Source: an uncultured Bacteroidales bacterium
GTDB lineage: Bacteria > Bacteroidota > Bacteroidia > Bacteroidales > UBA932
Assembly (NCBI GenBank): GCA_944325445.1
Contig: CALVAG010000005.1
Span: 1-64,000, forward strand
Length of the DNA: 64,000 bases
Reading direction: 5' to 3'
Position numbers and translations under genes: made by a program. Within the stretch, counting starts at the first letter, position 1. Each line of letters begins with the position of its first letter. The notes beneath the pieces are model-generated. The model had not been told where the DNA came from, did no database searches, and saw only the letters and a program-made list of their open reading frames with translations. Shown piece after piece: positions 51,852 to 61,387 of the stretch.

Positions 51852-54368
51852 ATGAAAAACTTGCGATTCTACACCATTTCGGCCATGATATTATCGGCCT
51901 TTCTGCTATACGCGACATTTGCCGGAGGACAACCTTATGAAACGCCGGCCGTTTGCGAAGAGGCGGACATTTCACTCTTTTTCACCCCAGGGACATGCGA
52001 TTTTTCAAAAGAGGTTCCCACACCGTATCAGGTACTCGGATTCAATGTCGGCTGCCGTTATGCCGAATGGAACGACATAATAAAATATCTGGAGGTACTG
52101 GAGAAGAGTACCGGAAAAGTCTCGATCATGCGATTCGGCAAAAGCTACCAGAGCCGCGACTTCATTCAGGTGTGCATCTCGTCCGAAGAAAACATTAAAA
52201 ACCTCGGACGCATAAAAGAGGAGCATCTGGCCCTCACCGATGCAAAAATTTCGGACAAGCTCGACATATCGGCCATGCCGGTAGTCGTAAACATAATGGC
52301 CTCCATCCATGGGAACGAGGCATCGGGCGTAAATGCGATTTTGCCGTTGGCATACTATCTTACGGCACAGCAGGGCGGGAGTATGGAAAAATTGCTCGAC
52401 AGCACTGTAATAATACTCACCCCAGGGCTGAACCCCGACGGAATCAACCGCTTTGCAGTCTGGGTTAATTCCACTGCGAGCAAGAATCATGTGGCAGACC
52501 TCAATTCGAGGGAATTCACCGAGAACTGGCCGTCGAGCCGTACAAATCACTATTGGATAGACTGCAACAGAGACTGGCTTTCCGTACAGCATCCGGAAGG
52601 GCGCAACTCCATGCTGATGTATTCGGAGTGGATGCCTAACGTGGTATTGGATATGCACGAGCAGGGCGGCACTTCAAAGGGATTCTATTTCAGCCCGGGA
52701 GACAAGAACCGCACATATAAGGATACTCCGCACAGGAATCAGGAACTTACCGCAGAAATTGCAAAGAATACCGCAAGGGCATTGGACGGTATAGGGACGA
52801 TGTATTTTTCAAAAGAGGGATATGACGACTATTTTATAGGCAAGGGAGCGGCCTACGGCGATCTGTTGGGCAGCGTGGCTATTCTTCACGAGCAGATAGC
52901 GTCGCGCGGTTTCCTCCGCCCTACCGGATGGGGCAACCTGCCGTTCTGGAAAACCGTAAGGAACCAGACTGTCGCGGCACTGAGTATCATACAGTCGTCG
53001 TACGGATTGAGGGAGACGCTCCTCGGATACCAAAGGGAATTCTACAGGAATCAGGAGAAGGCGATAGCCGCAGACAAGATAAAGGGATACAGATTTACGA
53101 CAAACGGCGACAAGGGGCGGCTATACCATTTCATAGACAATATGCTTGCGCATAAAATCAAAGTCTACAAGGCCAGGGGGGCCGAAGATGAATACATCCT
53201 GCCTTTGAACCAGAAGAAATATTACATAATAAAATCGATGTGGGATACCTTGACAGAATTCGAGGACAGCACATTTTATGATATTTCCACATGGACATTC
53301 CCGTACGCATACAACCTCTCATTTACGAAACTGACATCCCTCAACGGCGTTCTTGGAGAGGAAATCGCCTCCGTCGCGCCCCAAAAGGGAGAGATAAAGG
53401 GAGGAAAAAGCAATGTGGCTTATCTGTTCGACATGACAGATTATTACGCTCCTTATGTATTGTCTGAACTGTTGAAAAACGGTATCAGGGTAAGGGTCGC
53501 ATCGAAGCCTTTCATCTTTGCAGAGAATGGTATGGAAAAGGAGTTCAGGCCCGGCAGCGTGGTGATTCCGGCCTCTTATCAGGACTGTACGGCCGACCAG
53601 CTGTACGGGATGCTGAAATCCATTGCGGAAAAGAGCGGTGTAGATATCACTTCGTTCAGTACCGGATATATGCAGAATTTCGATTTCGGAAGCCCTGCGT
53701 TCAAGCCGCTTGTAGATGAACCGGAAGTAGCACTCGTTTCAGGAAGAGGGATGAACGTAAGCGAAAGCGGGGCCCTGTGGCATCTTCTCGACCGCCGGTT
53801 CGACATGAACCACACCGTCATAGACTGGTCCAAACTGACTAAAAAGTTCCAGCTCTCCAAATACAATGTAATGATATTTGCAAACGGTACTCCCAATGTT
53901 CCGCTTTCGGAGGAATTTTATGCGAATCTTGCCGGGTGGGTCAAAGATGGAGGAACGCTTATCGTTACCGGAAAGGCGGCTGCAATAGCCAACAAATGCG
54001 GACTTACCGAAATCAAGACCGGAAAAGGCAGAGGCGTAGAGGGGGTAATACTCAAGAGCAGGATATCCTTGAAATCCCCTCTCTTCTACGGATTCGGGAA
54101 TGAAGAGCTGCCGGTATTCAAAATGGGGGCGAACACATATAGCTGCGAGGATGCGAAGGCACCGGCCGTATATGCAGACCAACCATATATTTCGGGATAT
54201 ATTTCCGACTTCAACCTGAAAAGGATTTCAGGTTCTGCCGCAATCCTTGTCGCAGAGCGCGGAAAGGGAAGGGTGATCTTCATTGCCGACGATTTGAACT
54301 TCCGTTCATATTGGTACGGCACATCGAAGATTTTGTTAAATGCGATATTGTTCAGAGATTTGTTGTAA
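51852..54368 (+). CDS. M14-family zinc carboxypeptidase
   Basis: 838 residues with an N-terminal signal sequence. The zinc ligands are in SIHGNEASG (HxxE); NPDGINRF and the arginine-containing DCNRDW are substrate-site motifs, and VLDMHEQGG carries the third zinc-site histidine. The C-terminal 400 residues include a class I glutamine-amidotransferase-like region (WHLLDRRFDMNHTVIDW, GGTLIVTGKAA) seen in large periplasmic M14 proteins. It trims peptides from the C-terminus in the periplasm. It is the first gene of a run with sigma/FecR/SusCD and starts 120 bp after the peptide-export locus. Confidence 0.88.
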   Translation: MKNLRFYTISAMILSAFLLYATFAGGQPYETPAVCEEADISLFFTPGTCDFSKEVPTPYQVLGFNVGCRYAEWNDIIKYLEVLEKSTGKVSIMRFGKSYQSRDFIQVCISSEENIKNLGRIKEEHLALTDAKISDKLDISAMPVVVNIMASIHGNEASGVNAILPLAYYLTAQQGGSMEKLLDSTVIILTPGLNPDGINRFAVWVNSTASKNHVADLNSREFTENWPSSRTNHYWIDCNRDWLSVQHPEGRNSMLMYSEWMPNVVLDMHEQGGTSKGFYFSPGDKNRTYKDTPHRNQELTAEIAKNTARALDGIGTMYFSKEGYDDYFIGKGAAYGDLLGSVAILHEQIASRGFLRPTGWGNLPFWKTVRNQTVAALSIIQSSYGLRETLLGYQREFYRNQEKAIAADKIKGYRFTTNGDKGRLYHFIDNMLAHKIKVYKARGAEDEYILPLNQKKYYIIKSMWDTLTEFEDSTFYDISTWTFPYAYNLSFTKLTSLNGVLGEEIASVAPQKGEIKGGKSNVAYLFDMTDYYAPYVLSELLKNGIRVRVASKPFIFAENGMEKEFRPGSVVIPASYQDCTADQLYGMLKSIAEKSGVDITSFSTGYMQNFDFGSPAFKPLVDEPEVALVSGRGMNVSESGALWHLLDRRFDMNHTVIDWSKLTKKFQLSKYNVMIFANGTPNVPLSEEFYANLAGWVKDGGTLIVTGKAAAIANKCGLTEIKTGKGRGVEGVILKSRISLKSPLFYGFGNEELPVFKMGANTYSCEDAKAPAVYADQPYISGYISDFNLKRISGSAAILVAERGKGRVIFIADDLNFRSYWYGTSKILLNAILFRDLL

Positions 54369-54899
54369 GTGTGGTATAGAAGCGGCATAGACAGATTTTT
54401 TTACAAGGCTTTCAACGACCATTTCGAAAGAATCGTAAGGTTCAGCTATTACTACTGCAAGGATTGGGAAATGGCAAAAGATATAGCCCAGGAGACTTTT
54501 GTCACGCTGTGGCAGAATATCGAGAGGGTCAATATGGAGCGTTCGCTGCTGCCGTATCTTATTTTCGTTGCAAAAAACAAAACGCTCAATGCGATTAAAG
54601 CCAATATTGTAAGAAACAAGTACAATTCGTATATATTGAGCAAAGAGATGAACATACAGCTCGACACGCTTGCCGGGGGCCAGCTCAGTTCATTATACAC
54701 GAAAGAGGTCCGCTCGCTGATCAACAAAGGGATCACCCAAATGAGCGAAAATGTCCGTTGTACATTTATGCTCAAGAAGGTCAATAACTTAAAGAATAAA
54801 GAGATCGCACAGATTCTGAATATATCTGTAAAGACCGTGGAGTGGAGAATAATGTCGGCGTTGAGAATATTGAAACACAATCTTAGAGAATTTTTATAG
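54369..54899 (+). CDS. ECF sigma factor (SusC/D-associated type)
   Basis: 176 residues from a GTG that directly abuts the peptidase stop codon. Region 2 (CKDWEMAKDIAQETFVTLWQ) and region 4 (NLKNKEIAQILNISVKTVEW) are clear. It belongs to the Bacteroidales sigma type paired with FecR-like anti-sigma factors and SusC/D transporters. It is probably activated by ligand binding at the downstream SusC through the FecR protein. An alternative internal start is possible. Confidence 0.9.
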   Translation: MWYRSGIDRFFYKAFNDHFERIVRFSYYYCKDWEMAKDIAQETFVTLWQNIERVNMERSLLPYLIFVAKNKTLNAIKANIVRNKYNSYILSKEMNIQLDTLAGGQLSSLYTKEVRSLINKGITQMSENVRCTFMLKKVNNLKNKEIAQILNISVKTVEWRIMSALRILKHNLREFL

Positions 54900-54928
54900 A
54901 GATTACATATTTAAACAGAAGCATAGAG

Positions 54929-55999
54929 ATGAACAAAAAACTTTTGCTGAAAAATATCTCCAACAGGACAACGCCGGAAGAGAAGATGGCTGTTATGGAG
55001 TGGCTGGAAAAGAGCCCTCTTAACAGAGAGTACTATTCAAAACTGAATAATCTTGTCGCCAGCGAAGACATCTCCCCGTACGATAACAGGGAGTTGTCGG
55101 AGCGCGACAGGAGAGCGGCTTTCAAGGCCATAAAACGGGCCTCCCGCGGTGAAGCCGACAAGAGGAACACAGCCATTTTCCTCAGATATGCGGCTGCCGC
55201 CCTCCTTCTCCTCTCCGTCCTTCTCAACTTCCACTATATTTTCTCCGGCGGAAGCAAAGATGAGGGCCGGGAGGCGGTCATCGAGGAGATTCCGCAGACG
55301 CTGTTCAAACCTGGAGAGGTTACTTACACCTGCTATACCGAGAACGGGGTAAAGGGAAGGGTAATCTTGCCCGACAGCAGCGTAATATGGCTCAACTCCG
55401 GATCGAGAATAGAGTACCCTGTCTCATTCGGGAAAGACGGAAGAAGGAAAATAGCCTTTTCCGGGGAGGGGTATTTCGAAGTGGTGAAGAATCCCGACTT
55501 GCCCATGGAGGTAAAGACCCAAAAAGGTATGATGGTCACTGTTTTGGGAACCAAGTTCCATTTACGCTCATATTCCGATGAAAACTATGAATCCGCAATG
55601 CTGCTCTCCGGAGCCATAAACATTTCCAAGCAGGTAAAGAAAAACGGCCTGCAAAAGGTTTATGAAACAGTCGCGCTCAAACCGTCGGAATCCGTCGTAT
55701 TCAACGATATATTAAAAGAAGAGGAGATCGTTCCTGCAGACACGGTTAAAAACCTCGCATGGAAACGGGGAGAACTGCTCTTTACGGAGACTCCTTTGGA
55801 CGAGGTTTTCAGAAGTCTGGAGAGGTGGCACGGCACGGATATCGTAGTCAGGGACTCCTCTATCCTTCACCACACATTTACAGGCTCTTTCACCTCCGAA
55901 TCTCTGGTTCAGATTATGGAGTTCATAAAATTTACGACCTACGCCGATTATGAAATCATAGCCAACAAGGTTTACGTCACAAGAAAAAACCGTAACTGA
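54929..55999 (+). CDS. FecR-family anti-sigma factor
   Basis: 356 residues. A cytoplasmic helical N-terminus (TPEEKMAVMEWLEKSPLN) is followed by one membrane helix (residues about 88-106, YAAAALLLLSVLLNFHYI) and a periplasmic FecR domain (VKGRVILPDSSVIWLNSGSR, RKIAFSGEGYFEVVKNPDLP). The C-terminal STN-like part (LLFTETPLDEVFRSLERWHG) contacts the SusC N-terminal signalling domain in related systems. It lies 29 bp after the sigma gene. Confidence 0.93.
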   Translation: MNKKLLLKNISNRTTPEEKMAVMEWLEKSPLNREYYSKLNNLVASEDISPYDNRELSERDRRAAFKAIKRASRGEADKRNTAIFLRYAAAALLLLSVLLNFHYIFSGGSKDEGREAVIEEIPQTLFKPGEVTYTCYTENGVKGRVILPDSSVIWLNSGSRIEYPVSFGKDGRRKIAFSGEGYFEVVKNPDLPMEVKTQKGMMVTVLGTKFHLRSYSDENYESAMLLSGAINISKQVKKNGLQKVYETVALKPSESVVFNDILKEEEIVPADTVKNLAWKRGELLFTETPLDEVFRSLERWHGTDIVVRDSSILHHTFTGSFTSESLVQIMEFIKFTTYADYEIIANKVYVTRKNRN

Positions 56000-56065
56000 C
56001 ATCTTTTTTATTAGGGTTTTGGCTTCATAAGTTGTTATTAATTTCAAGAACTTAAAACTTAACTT

Positions 56066-59000
56066 ATGAGCCAAAAACTTTTTTCCCGCCGCCAGATCAG
56101 GTCGGCCGTAGTAGGGATGACTGCATTTTTACTACTTCCATTTTGCGTTTACGCTCAGAATATTTCCATAGATGTAAAGGACAAGCCCCTGAAAGAGGTA
56201 TTGCAGGAGATTACTGAGCAGACGAACTACAAATTCGTCTATTCCGACACTTTCGAAAAGATAGGCGAAACAGTTTCGATAAAATATGACGGAAACAGTA
56301 TACAATCCCTGCTGGACAATCTGTTCGGCAATGAAATCGTATACAGGATAGAGGGGGAAAACATAGCCCTTTCTCCGGCGAAATTGCAAAATGCGGCACA
56401 ATCGCCCGCATTTATGGTAACCGGTATCATAAAGGATGCGACAGGCACTCCCCTGCCCGGCATCACCATTCAGAACAAAAACAGTAAAAAGTACACATCC
56501 TCCGGCGTAGACGGCAAATATGCAATCGAGGCGAGAACTGGAGATATTCTTATCTTCTCTTCCATCGGAATGGAAAGCACAGAGATAACCGTCGAAAAGA
56601 AAAATGTATACAATATAGTGATGGAAGAGGAGATTACCTCCCTGGAGAGCATCATGGTCATCGCATACGGAACAGCTAAGAAGAGCACCTTTACAGGTTC
56701 CGCTGCAAGCGTGAACAACGAACAGTTCGACCTCCGTCCGGTTACCGGCATAACACAGGCCCTTTCCGGAACGACGGCCGGAGTCCAGGTAGGAACCTCC
56801 AACGGCCAGCCTGGTTCCGAGCCCTCTATCAGAATCAGGGGACTTGGCTCTTTCAATGCCAGTAATTCCCCGCTGATAGTTCTCGACGGAATGCCGTACG
56901 ACAACTCTCTGTCGAGCATCAATCCCAACGATATAGAGAGCATGACCATTTTGAAAGATGCCTCCTCTGCCGCCCTTTACGGTGCCAGAGCTGCAAACGG
57001 AGTACTGCTTATCACCACAAAGAAAGGATATAAGGGCAAGCTGACCGTAGAGGCCAAATACAACATAGGTCTTACGACGAGGCAGACCGCCGATTATAAG
57101 ACATTGGGAATAAACGACTACATGCAGATGTACTGGGAGAGCACCAGAAACAGCCTCGTTTACGGAGGTGCGACACTCGAAGAGGCGAATGCAAAAGCCG
57201 GTTCATCGCTGCTTGCCGGAATGTCATACAATGCTTTCAATATGGAGGCGGATGAACTTTTCGACCCTGCGACGGGAAAGATAAACCCGAACGCCAAACT
57301 CAAATGGGCAGATGACCTTGACTGGGAAAATGCAATCCAGAGAGTGGGAATAAGGCATGATGCCAGCGTTTCTATAAGCGGAGCCTCCGAGAAGGCGGAT
57401 TACTACTCGTCTGTAGGCTATACCAACGACCAGGGATATATTATAGGCTCAGACCTTATAAGATATTCAGCAAAGGCAAACATAAACTCCAACATAACCA
57501 AATGGCTGAAAGTGGGGACGAATCTCAGTGCGGCCATAACGGAATCGAACGGAAACCAGAATGAGTCCAACGGCAACAATTCCAATCCGTTCAGGTTTTT
57601 AAGATATGTAGGAAACATCTATCCGATACATCTCCATAATCCGGACACCGGAGAGTATCTCTACGATGAGATGGGCAACAAAATGTACGATTTCGGTCTG
57701 GGATATACAGCCGATGACGGGACTATCGTTCCGCAGAGGGATTTCGTTGCAGGCAACAACCCGGCAATCGAACTCCAGAACATATATGACGGATACAAAC
57801 GAAGCACCATAAACGCCAAGGTCTACGCAGATATAACATTCCTCAGGGATTTCAAACTGTCACTGGCGGGAGGAGTAGGCGACAATTCGTATCGCGGATG
57901 GAGCGGCAGCTACATATATCCCGAAAAGGGAAATGCCGGAACATCTACAAAGAGCGCCTCCAACACTACGACCTGGACATTCCAGCAAATTCTGACCTAC
58001 AACAAGGATATAGGGAAACATCATGTAGATGTCATGGTGGGCCACGAGAGCTACGATTATAAATACAGTTATCTGACCGCTTCGATGAAGGGGCAGATCA
58101 TTGCAGGCTCGAACTTCGAGTTCAAGAATTTCTCCGAAATAAGCGGAACTCCGAGCTCATATGTAAACACCTACAGAATAGAGGGATACCTTTCAAGGGT
58201 GAATTACGATTTCGATGAGAAATATTTTGCCTCCGCTTCATACAGAAGAGACGGCTCTTCGAAATTCTACAAGGATGCAAGATGGGGTAACTTCTGGTCC
58301 GTGGGTGCAGGCTGGAGAATAGACAAGGAGAGGTTCATGCAGAACGTGAAGTTCATAGACATGTTGAAGCTCAGGGCATCGTTCGGAGTTGTAGGTAACG
58401 ACGGTATCGACGGCTACTATCCATGGAGAGCAAGCTACTCGCCGTACAGGAACGGTACGGAACCGGGCTACCTGCAAAGTTCTCTCGGAAATATGGAACT
58501 CACTTGGGAAGATTCCAAAAATCTTGACATAGCATTGGAATTCAGCATGTTCAAGGGAGCATTCGCGGGAACATTGGAGTTTTTCAACCGCGTATCAAGC
58601 AACCTGCTGTTCGAAATACCCCAACCCATATCATCCGGAGTCGAGGCTCAGGATAAAAATACCGGAACCATGTTCAACAGAGGCATCGAGTTTACATTCG
58701 ACGTAGGCATTATCAATAACGGCGATTTCAGATGGAATGTAAACGGCAATGTCACAACCCTTAGGAACGAAATAAGCAAATTGCCCATAGATCCGTACGT
58801 TTCCAGTGTCTACAAAATCGACGAAGGACATCCCCGCTACGAATTCTGGCTCAGACAATGGGTCGGCGTAAACCCGGAGACGGGATATAACCTCTTTGTA
58901 GCCGATCTGGAGAACGAAGATTACGAATGGGGAGAGAATGAAATCATAGAATATAAAGGACTTCAGTGTACGGAATCCATAGAGCATGCCAAATATGACT

Positions 59001-59524
59001 GGAGCGGAGTTGCCATTCCCAAGTTCACCGGAGGCATAGGCTCGGTACTTTCATGGAAAAACCTCTCGTTCTCATTCAATTTCTACTTCCAGCTCGGCGG
59101 AAAGTATTACGACAGCACATACCGTTCATTAATGTCTGTAGGTTCATCTTCGCTTTCATACAGCAAACTGCACAAGGATGTGATAAACAGATGGCAGAAA
59201 GCCGGAGACATAACGGACATTGCCCGCGTATCCAACGGAAATGACTCTGAAAATATAGGCGCCGGAAGTTCCACCAGATGGCTTGTTTCATCCAACATGC
59301 TGGAGCTTACCAATGTCAGCCTCACTTATGACATTCCTTCCAAATGGGCCTCAAAAATGAGGATAAGCGCTGCCAAAATCTACTTCTCTGCAGACAACGC
59401 ATTGATGATAGCTGCCCGCAGAGGTATGTACCCGAAACGCAACTTCTTCTCCGGTTATGACGGAAATGCAGATATATATCTGCCGTCGAAGACATTCTCC
59501 TTTGGAGTAAAGGTCAATTTCTAA
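56066..59524 (+). CDS. susC: SusC/RagA TonB-dependent receptor with STN domain
   Basis: 1152 residues. It starts with a signal peptide and a short STN signalling domain (ISIDVKDKPLKEVLQEITEQ), then a carboxypeptidase-regulatory-like repeat (VTGIIKDATGTPLPG), then the plug (PSIRIRGLGSFNASNSPLIV, ASSAALYGARAANGVLLITT) and a C-terminal beta-barrel. The STN domain fits control through the FecR/sigma pair just upstream. The substrate cannot be read. With an M14 peptidase in the operon and no glycoside hydrolase, peptides are more likely than glycans. Confidence 0.95.
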   Translation: MSQKLFSRRQIRSAVVGMTAFLLLPFCVYAQNISIDVKDKPLKEVLQEITEQTNYKFVYSDTFEKIGETVSIKYDGNSIQSLLDNLFGNEIVYRIEGENIALSPAKLQNAAQSPAFMVTGIIKDATGTPLPGITIQNKNSKKYTSSGVDGKYAIEARTGDILIFSSIGMESTEITVEKKNVYNIVMEEEITSLESIMVIAYGTAKKSTFTGSAASVNNEQFDLRPVTGITQALSGTTAGVQVGTSNGQPGSEPSIRIRGLGSFNASNSPLIVLDGMPYDNSLSSINPNDIESMTILKDASSAALYGARAANGVLLITTKKGYKGKLTVEAKYNIGLTTRQTADYKTLGINDYMQMYWESTRNSLVYGGATLEEANAKAGSSLLAGMSYNAFNMEADELFDPATGKINPNAKLKWADDLDWENAIQRVGIRHDASVSISGASEKADYYSSVGYTNDQGYIIGSDLIRYSAKANINSNITKWLKVGTNLSAAITESNGNQNESNGNNSNPFRFLRYVGNIYPIHLHNPDTGEYLYDEMGNKMYDFGLGYTADDGTIVPQRDFVAGNNPAIELQNIYDGYKRSTINAKVYADITFLRDFKLSLAGGVGDNSYRGWSGSYIYPEKGNAGTSTKSASNTTTWTFQQILTYNKDIGKHHVDVMVGHESYDYKYSYLTASMKGQIIAGSNFEFKNFSEISGTPSSYVNTYRIEGYLSRVNYDFDEKYFASASYRRDGSSKFYKDARWGNFWSVGAGWRIDKERFMQNVKFIDMLKLRASFGVVGNDGIDGYYPWRASYSPYRNGTEPGYLQSSLGNMELTWEDSKNLDIALEFSMFKGAFAGTLEFFNRVSSNLLFEIPQPISSGVEAQDKNTGTMFNRGIEFTFDVGIINNGDFRWNVNGNVTTLRNEISKLPIDPYVSSVYKIDEGHPRYEFWLRQWVGVNPETGYNLFVADLENEDYEWGENEIIEYKGLQCTESIEHAKYDWSGVAIPKFTGGIGSVLSWKNLSFSFNFYFQLGGKYYDSTYRSLMSVGSSSLSYSKLHKDVINRWQKAGDITDIARVSNGNDSENIGAGSSTRWLVSSNMLELTNVSLTYDIPSKWASKMRISAAKIYFSADNALMIAARRGMYPKRNFFSGYDGNADIYLPSKTFSFGVKVNF

Positions 59525-59580
59525 CCGGCAAAAGAGAGTATAACTATGAATATTGAAAATTAATATTAAGATTAAACATC

Positions 59581-61197
59581 ATGAAGAAGATGAAATATAT
59601 AATACCGATTATAATTCTCTCCGTCCTGACATCCTGCAGCAAGGATTTTCTGGAGACGAAATCTACCCAATCGGTAGACCAGCAGCAGATTTTCGAAAGT
59701 ACGACCTCTGCAATGATGGCTGTTAACGGAATCCACCGTCTGATGTATAAATCCGGATCCAATGCGGCGCAATGCGGGTATGGCACCTACATGCTGTGGT
59801 GCGACATGCTCGGGGAGGACCTTGTCTATACAAAAGGCAACGCGCAATGGGAAAGCCAGGCAAGATGGATGTTGCACAGAAATACCACATCGTCCCATAA
59901 CAAGTTTTTGTTCAAGATGTTCTATACAATCATATCCAACGCCAACATGATTCTGGCAAATATAGACGAAGCCGACGGCCCAGACTCGGAAAGGGACTAT
60001 ATAAAGGGACAGGCTCTGGCATACAGGGCATACGCACACTTCTGCCTAGTACAGCTATGGGCGGAGAGATATTACAGGGATAAGGAGAACACTCAGGCAG
60101 GAATTGTCATAAGATTGGACAACAGTCTGGAAGCCAAGGCCCGCTCTACCGTAGAAGAGGTATATACGGTAATAAATACAGATATCGACGAAGCAATCGG
60201 CCTGCTCGAAAAGACGACTGCTACAAGGAGCAACATAACGCATATAGACGTGCATGTGGCAAGAGGAATGAAGGCCCGCATCTTATTGACTCAGGGGAGA
60301 TGGCTGGAGGCGGCGGCAATGGCGCAGCTTGTCATAGACGAATCGGGAGCATCTCTGCAAAGCGATACATACGAGAAAAAACAGGGCAGAATGTGTACGG
60401 CCAACGGAGAATGGATATGGGGCAAAATAGGTCAGCCTACCCTCGAAACCGGTACCCTTACCAATTTTTTCAGCTTTATATCCAATACCAACGTATCGTA
60501 TAACAAGAACACCCCGAGAGCAATCTACAATCTTCTGTACGAAAAGATAAGCGAAACGGATGTCAGAAAACAGCTGTGGCTTCCCGATGCGCCGTCGATG
60601 GACAGGGAGGATATAGCCTATCCGCCTTCAGGCAATATTTTCAAATGGATGAGCCAGAAATTCATAGTGGATTATCCTGTAAACACATCGGAACTCTACT
60701 CCGGCGCGCTCTATACGGCCGATCTGGCATACATGCGTCTGCCCGAAATGATGTTGATAGTGGCCGAAGGTTATGCCAGAGCCGGAGAGGATAAAAAGGC
60801 GGCTGCGGCCCTCTATCCGCTGGCCCATATGAGAGACCCCAATTATACGATGAGTACGAACACCGGAGAAGCATTGATAGAAGAGATTATGTTCCAGAGA
60901 AGAATAGAGCTTTGGGGCGAAGGGTTCAGGTTCCTGGATCTGAAACGGCTCAATATGGATTTGGACAGAGGTCCTGCTCCACGTGCCGGCTACAATCAGG
61001 GAGGAAGCGCCAACGGTTGGAAATCGGGCAAGACGCCTACGAATCTCGACCCTCTGGCATCGAACTTCAACATGTATGACGACCAGCCTATAGGAGAGGA
61101 AAACCGCTACCGCGCTGCAAGCAGCATAGAGTGGCAATTTGTAATTCCCAGATCGGAAATCAACTACAATCCTCTTTGCGAGCAGAATCCTATATAA
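59581..61197 (+). CDS. susD: SusD/RagB outer-membrane lipoprotein
   Basis: 538 residues. Lipobox LTSCS follows a signal peptide. The N-terminal TPR-like fold (DFLETKSTQSVDQQQIF, GQALAYRAYAHFCLVQLWAE) and the C-terminal SusD region (RIELWGEGFRFLDLKRL) are intact. It closes over its SusC partner to capture substrate. The gene follows susC by 56 bp. A second start at 59590 is possible. Confidence 0.95.
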   Translation: MKKMKYIIPIIILSVLTSCSKDFLETKSTQSVDQQQIFESTTSAMMAVNGIHRLMYKSGSNAAQCGYGTYMLWCDMLGEDLVYTKGNAQWESQARWMLHRNTTSSHNKFLFKMFYTIISNANMILANIDEADGPDSERDYIKGQALAYRAYAHFCLVQLWAERYYRDKENTQAGIVIRLDNSLEAKARSTVEEVYTVINTDIDEAIGLLEKTTATRSNITHIDVHVARGMKARILLTQGRWLEAAAMAQLVIDESGASLQSDTYEKKQGRMCTANGEWIWGKIGQPTLETGTLTNFFSFISNTNVSYNKNTPRAIYNLLYEKISETDVRKQLWLPDAPSMDREDIAYPPSGNIFKWMSQKFIVDYPVNTSELYSGALYTADLAYMRLPEMMLIVAEGYARAGEDKKAAAALYPLAHMRDPNYTMSTNTGEALIEEIMFQRRIELWGEGFRFLDLKRLNMDLDRGPAPRAGYNQGGSANGWKSGKTPTNLDPLASNFNMYDDQPIGEENRYRAASSIEWQFVIPRSEINYNPLCEQNPI

Positions 61198-61235
61198 AAG
61201 CGTAAATACAAATCTGACTGCAAAATTTTCCAGGC

Positions 61236-61266
61236 GGGGTTGCAACGGATATTCCGATGCAATCCC
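61236..61266 (+). other. Hairpin beyond susD
   Basis: GGGTTGCA-a-CGG (from 61237) pairs with CCG-a-TGCAATCCC (to about 61265), with a 5-nt loop and one unpaired base. No T-run follows, so the role is uncertain (mRNA 3' end or partial terminator). Part of the 190-bp gap before the TolC gene. Confidence 0.4.
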
Positions 61267-61362
61267 GTCGGAGTTTATATAAGTATGGCATCGGGAGAGA
61301 ATTCGCATCTACAATTCTGATACTATTGTTAAATTTTCCCGTTAGCAATGAAAATATTGGAG

Positions 61363-61370
61363 TATATTTG
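61363..61370 (+). promoter_or_regulatory. -7 box of the TolC/adaptor operon
   Basis: TATATTTG. It ends only 5 nt before the upstream ATG (61376), so transcription probably begins after that ATG and translation at 61388. Confidence 0.55.
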
Positions 61371-61387
61371 CACCAATGTTACGGTTT

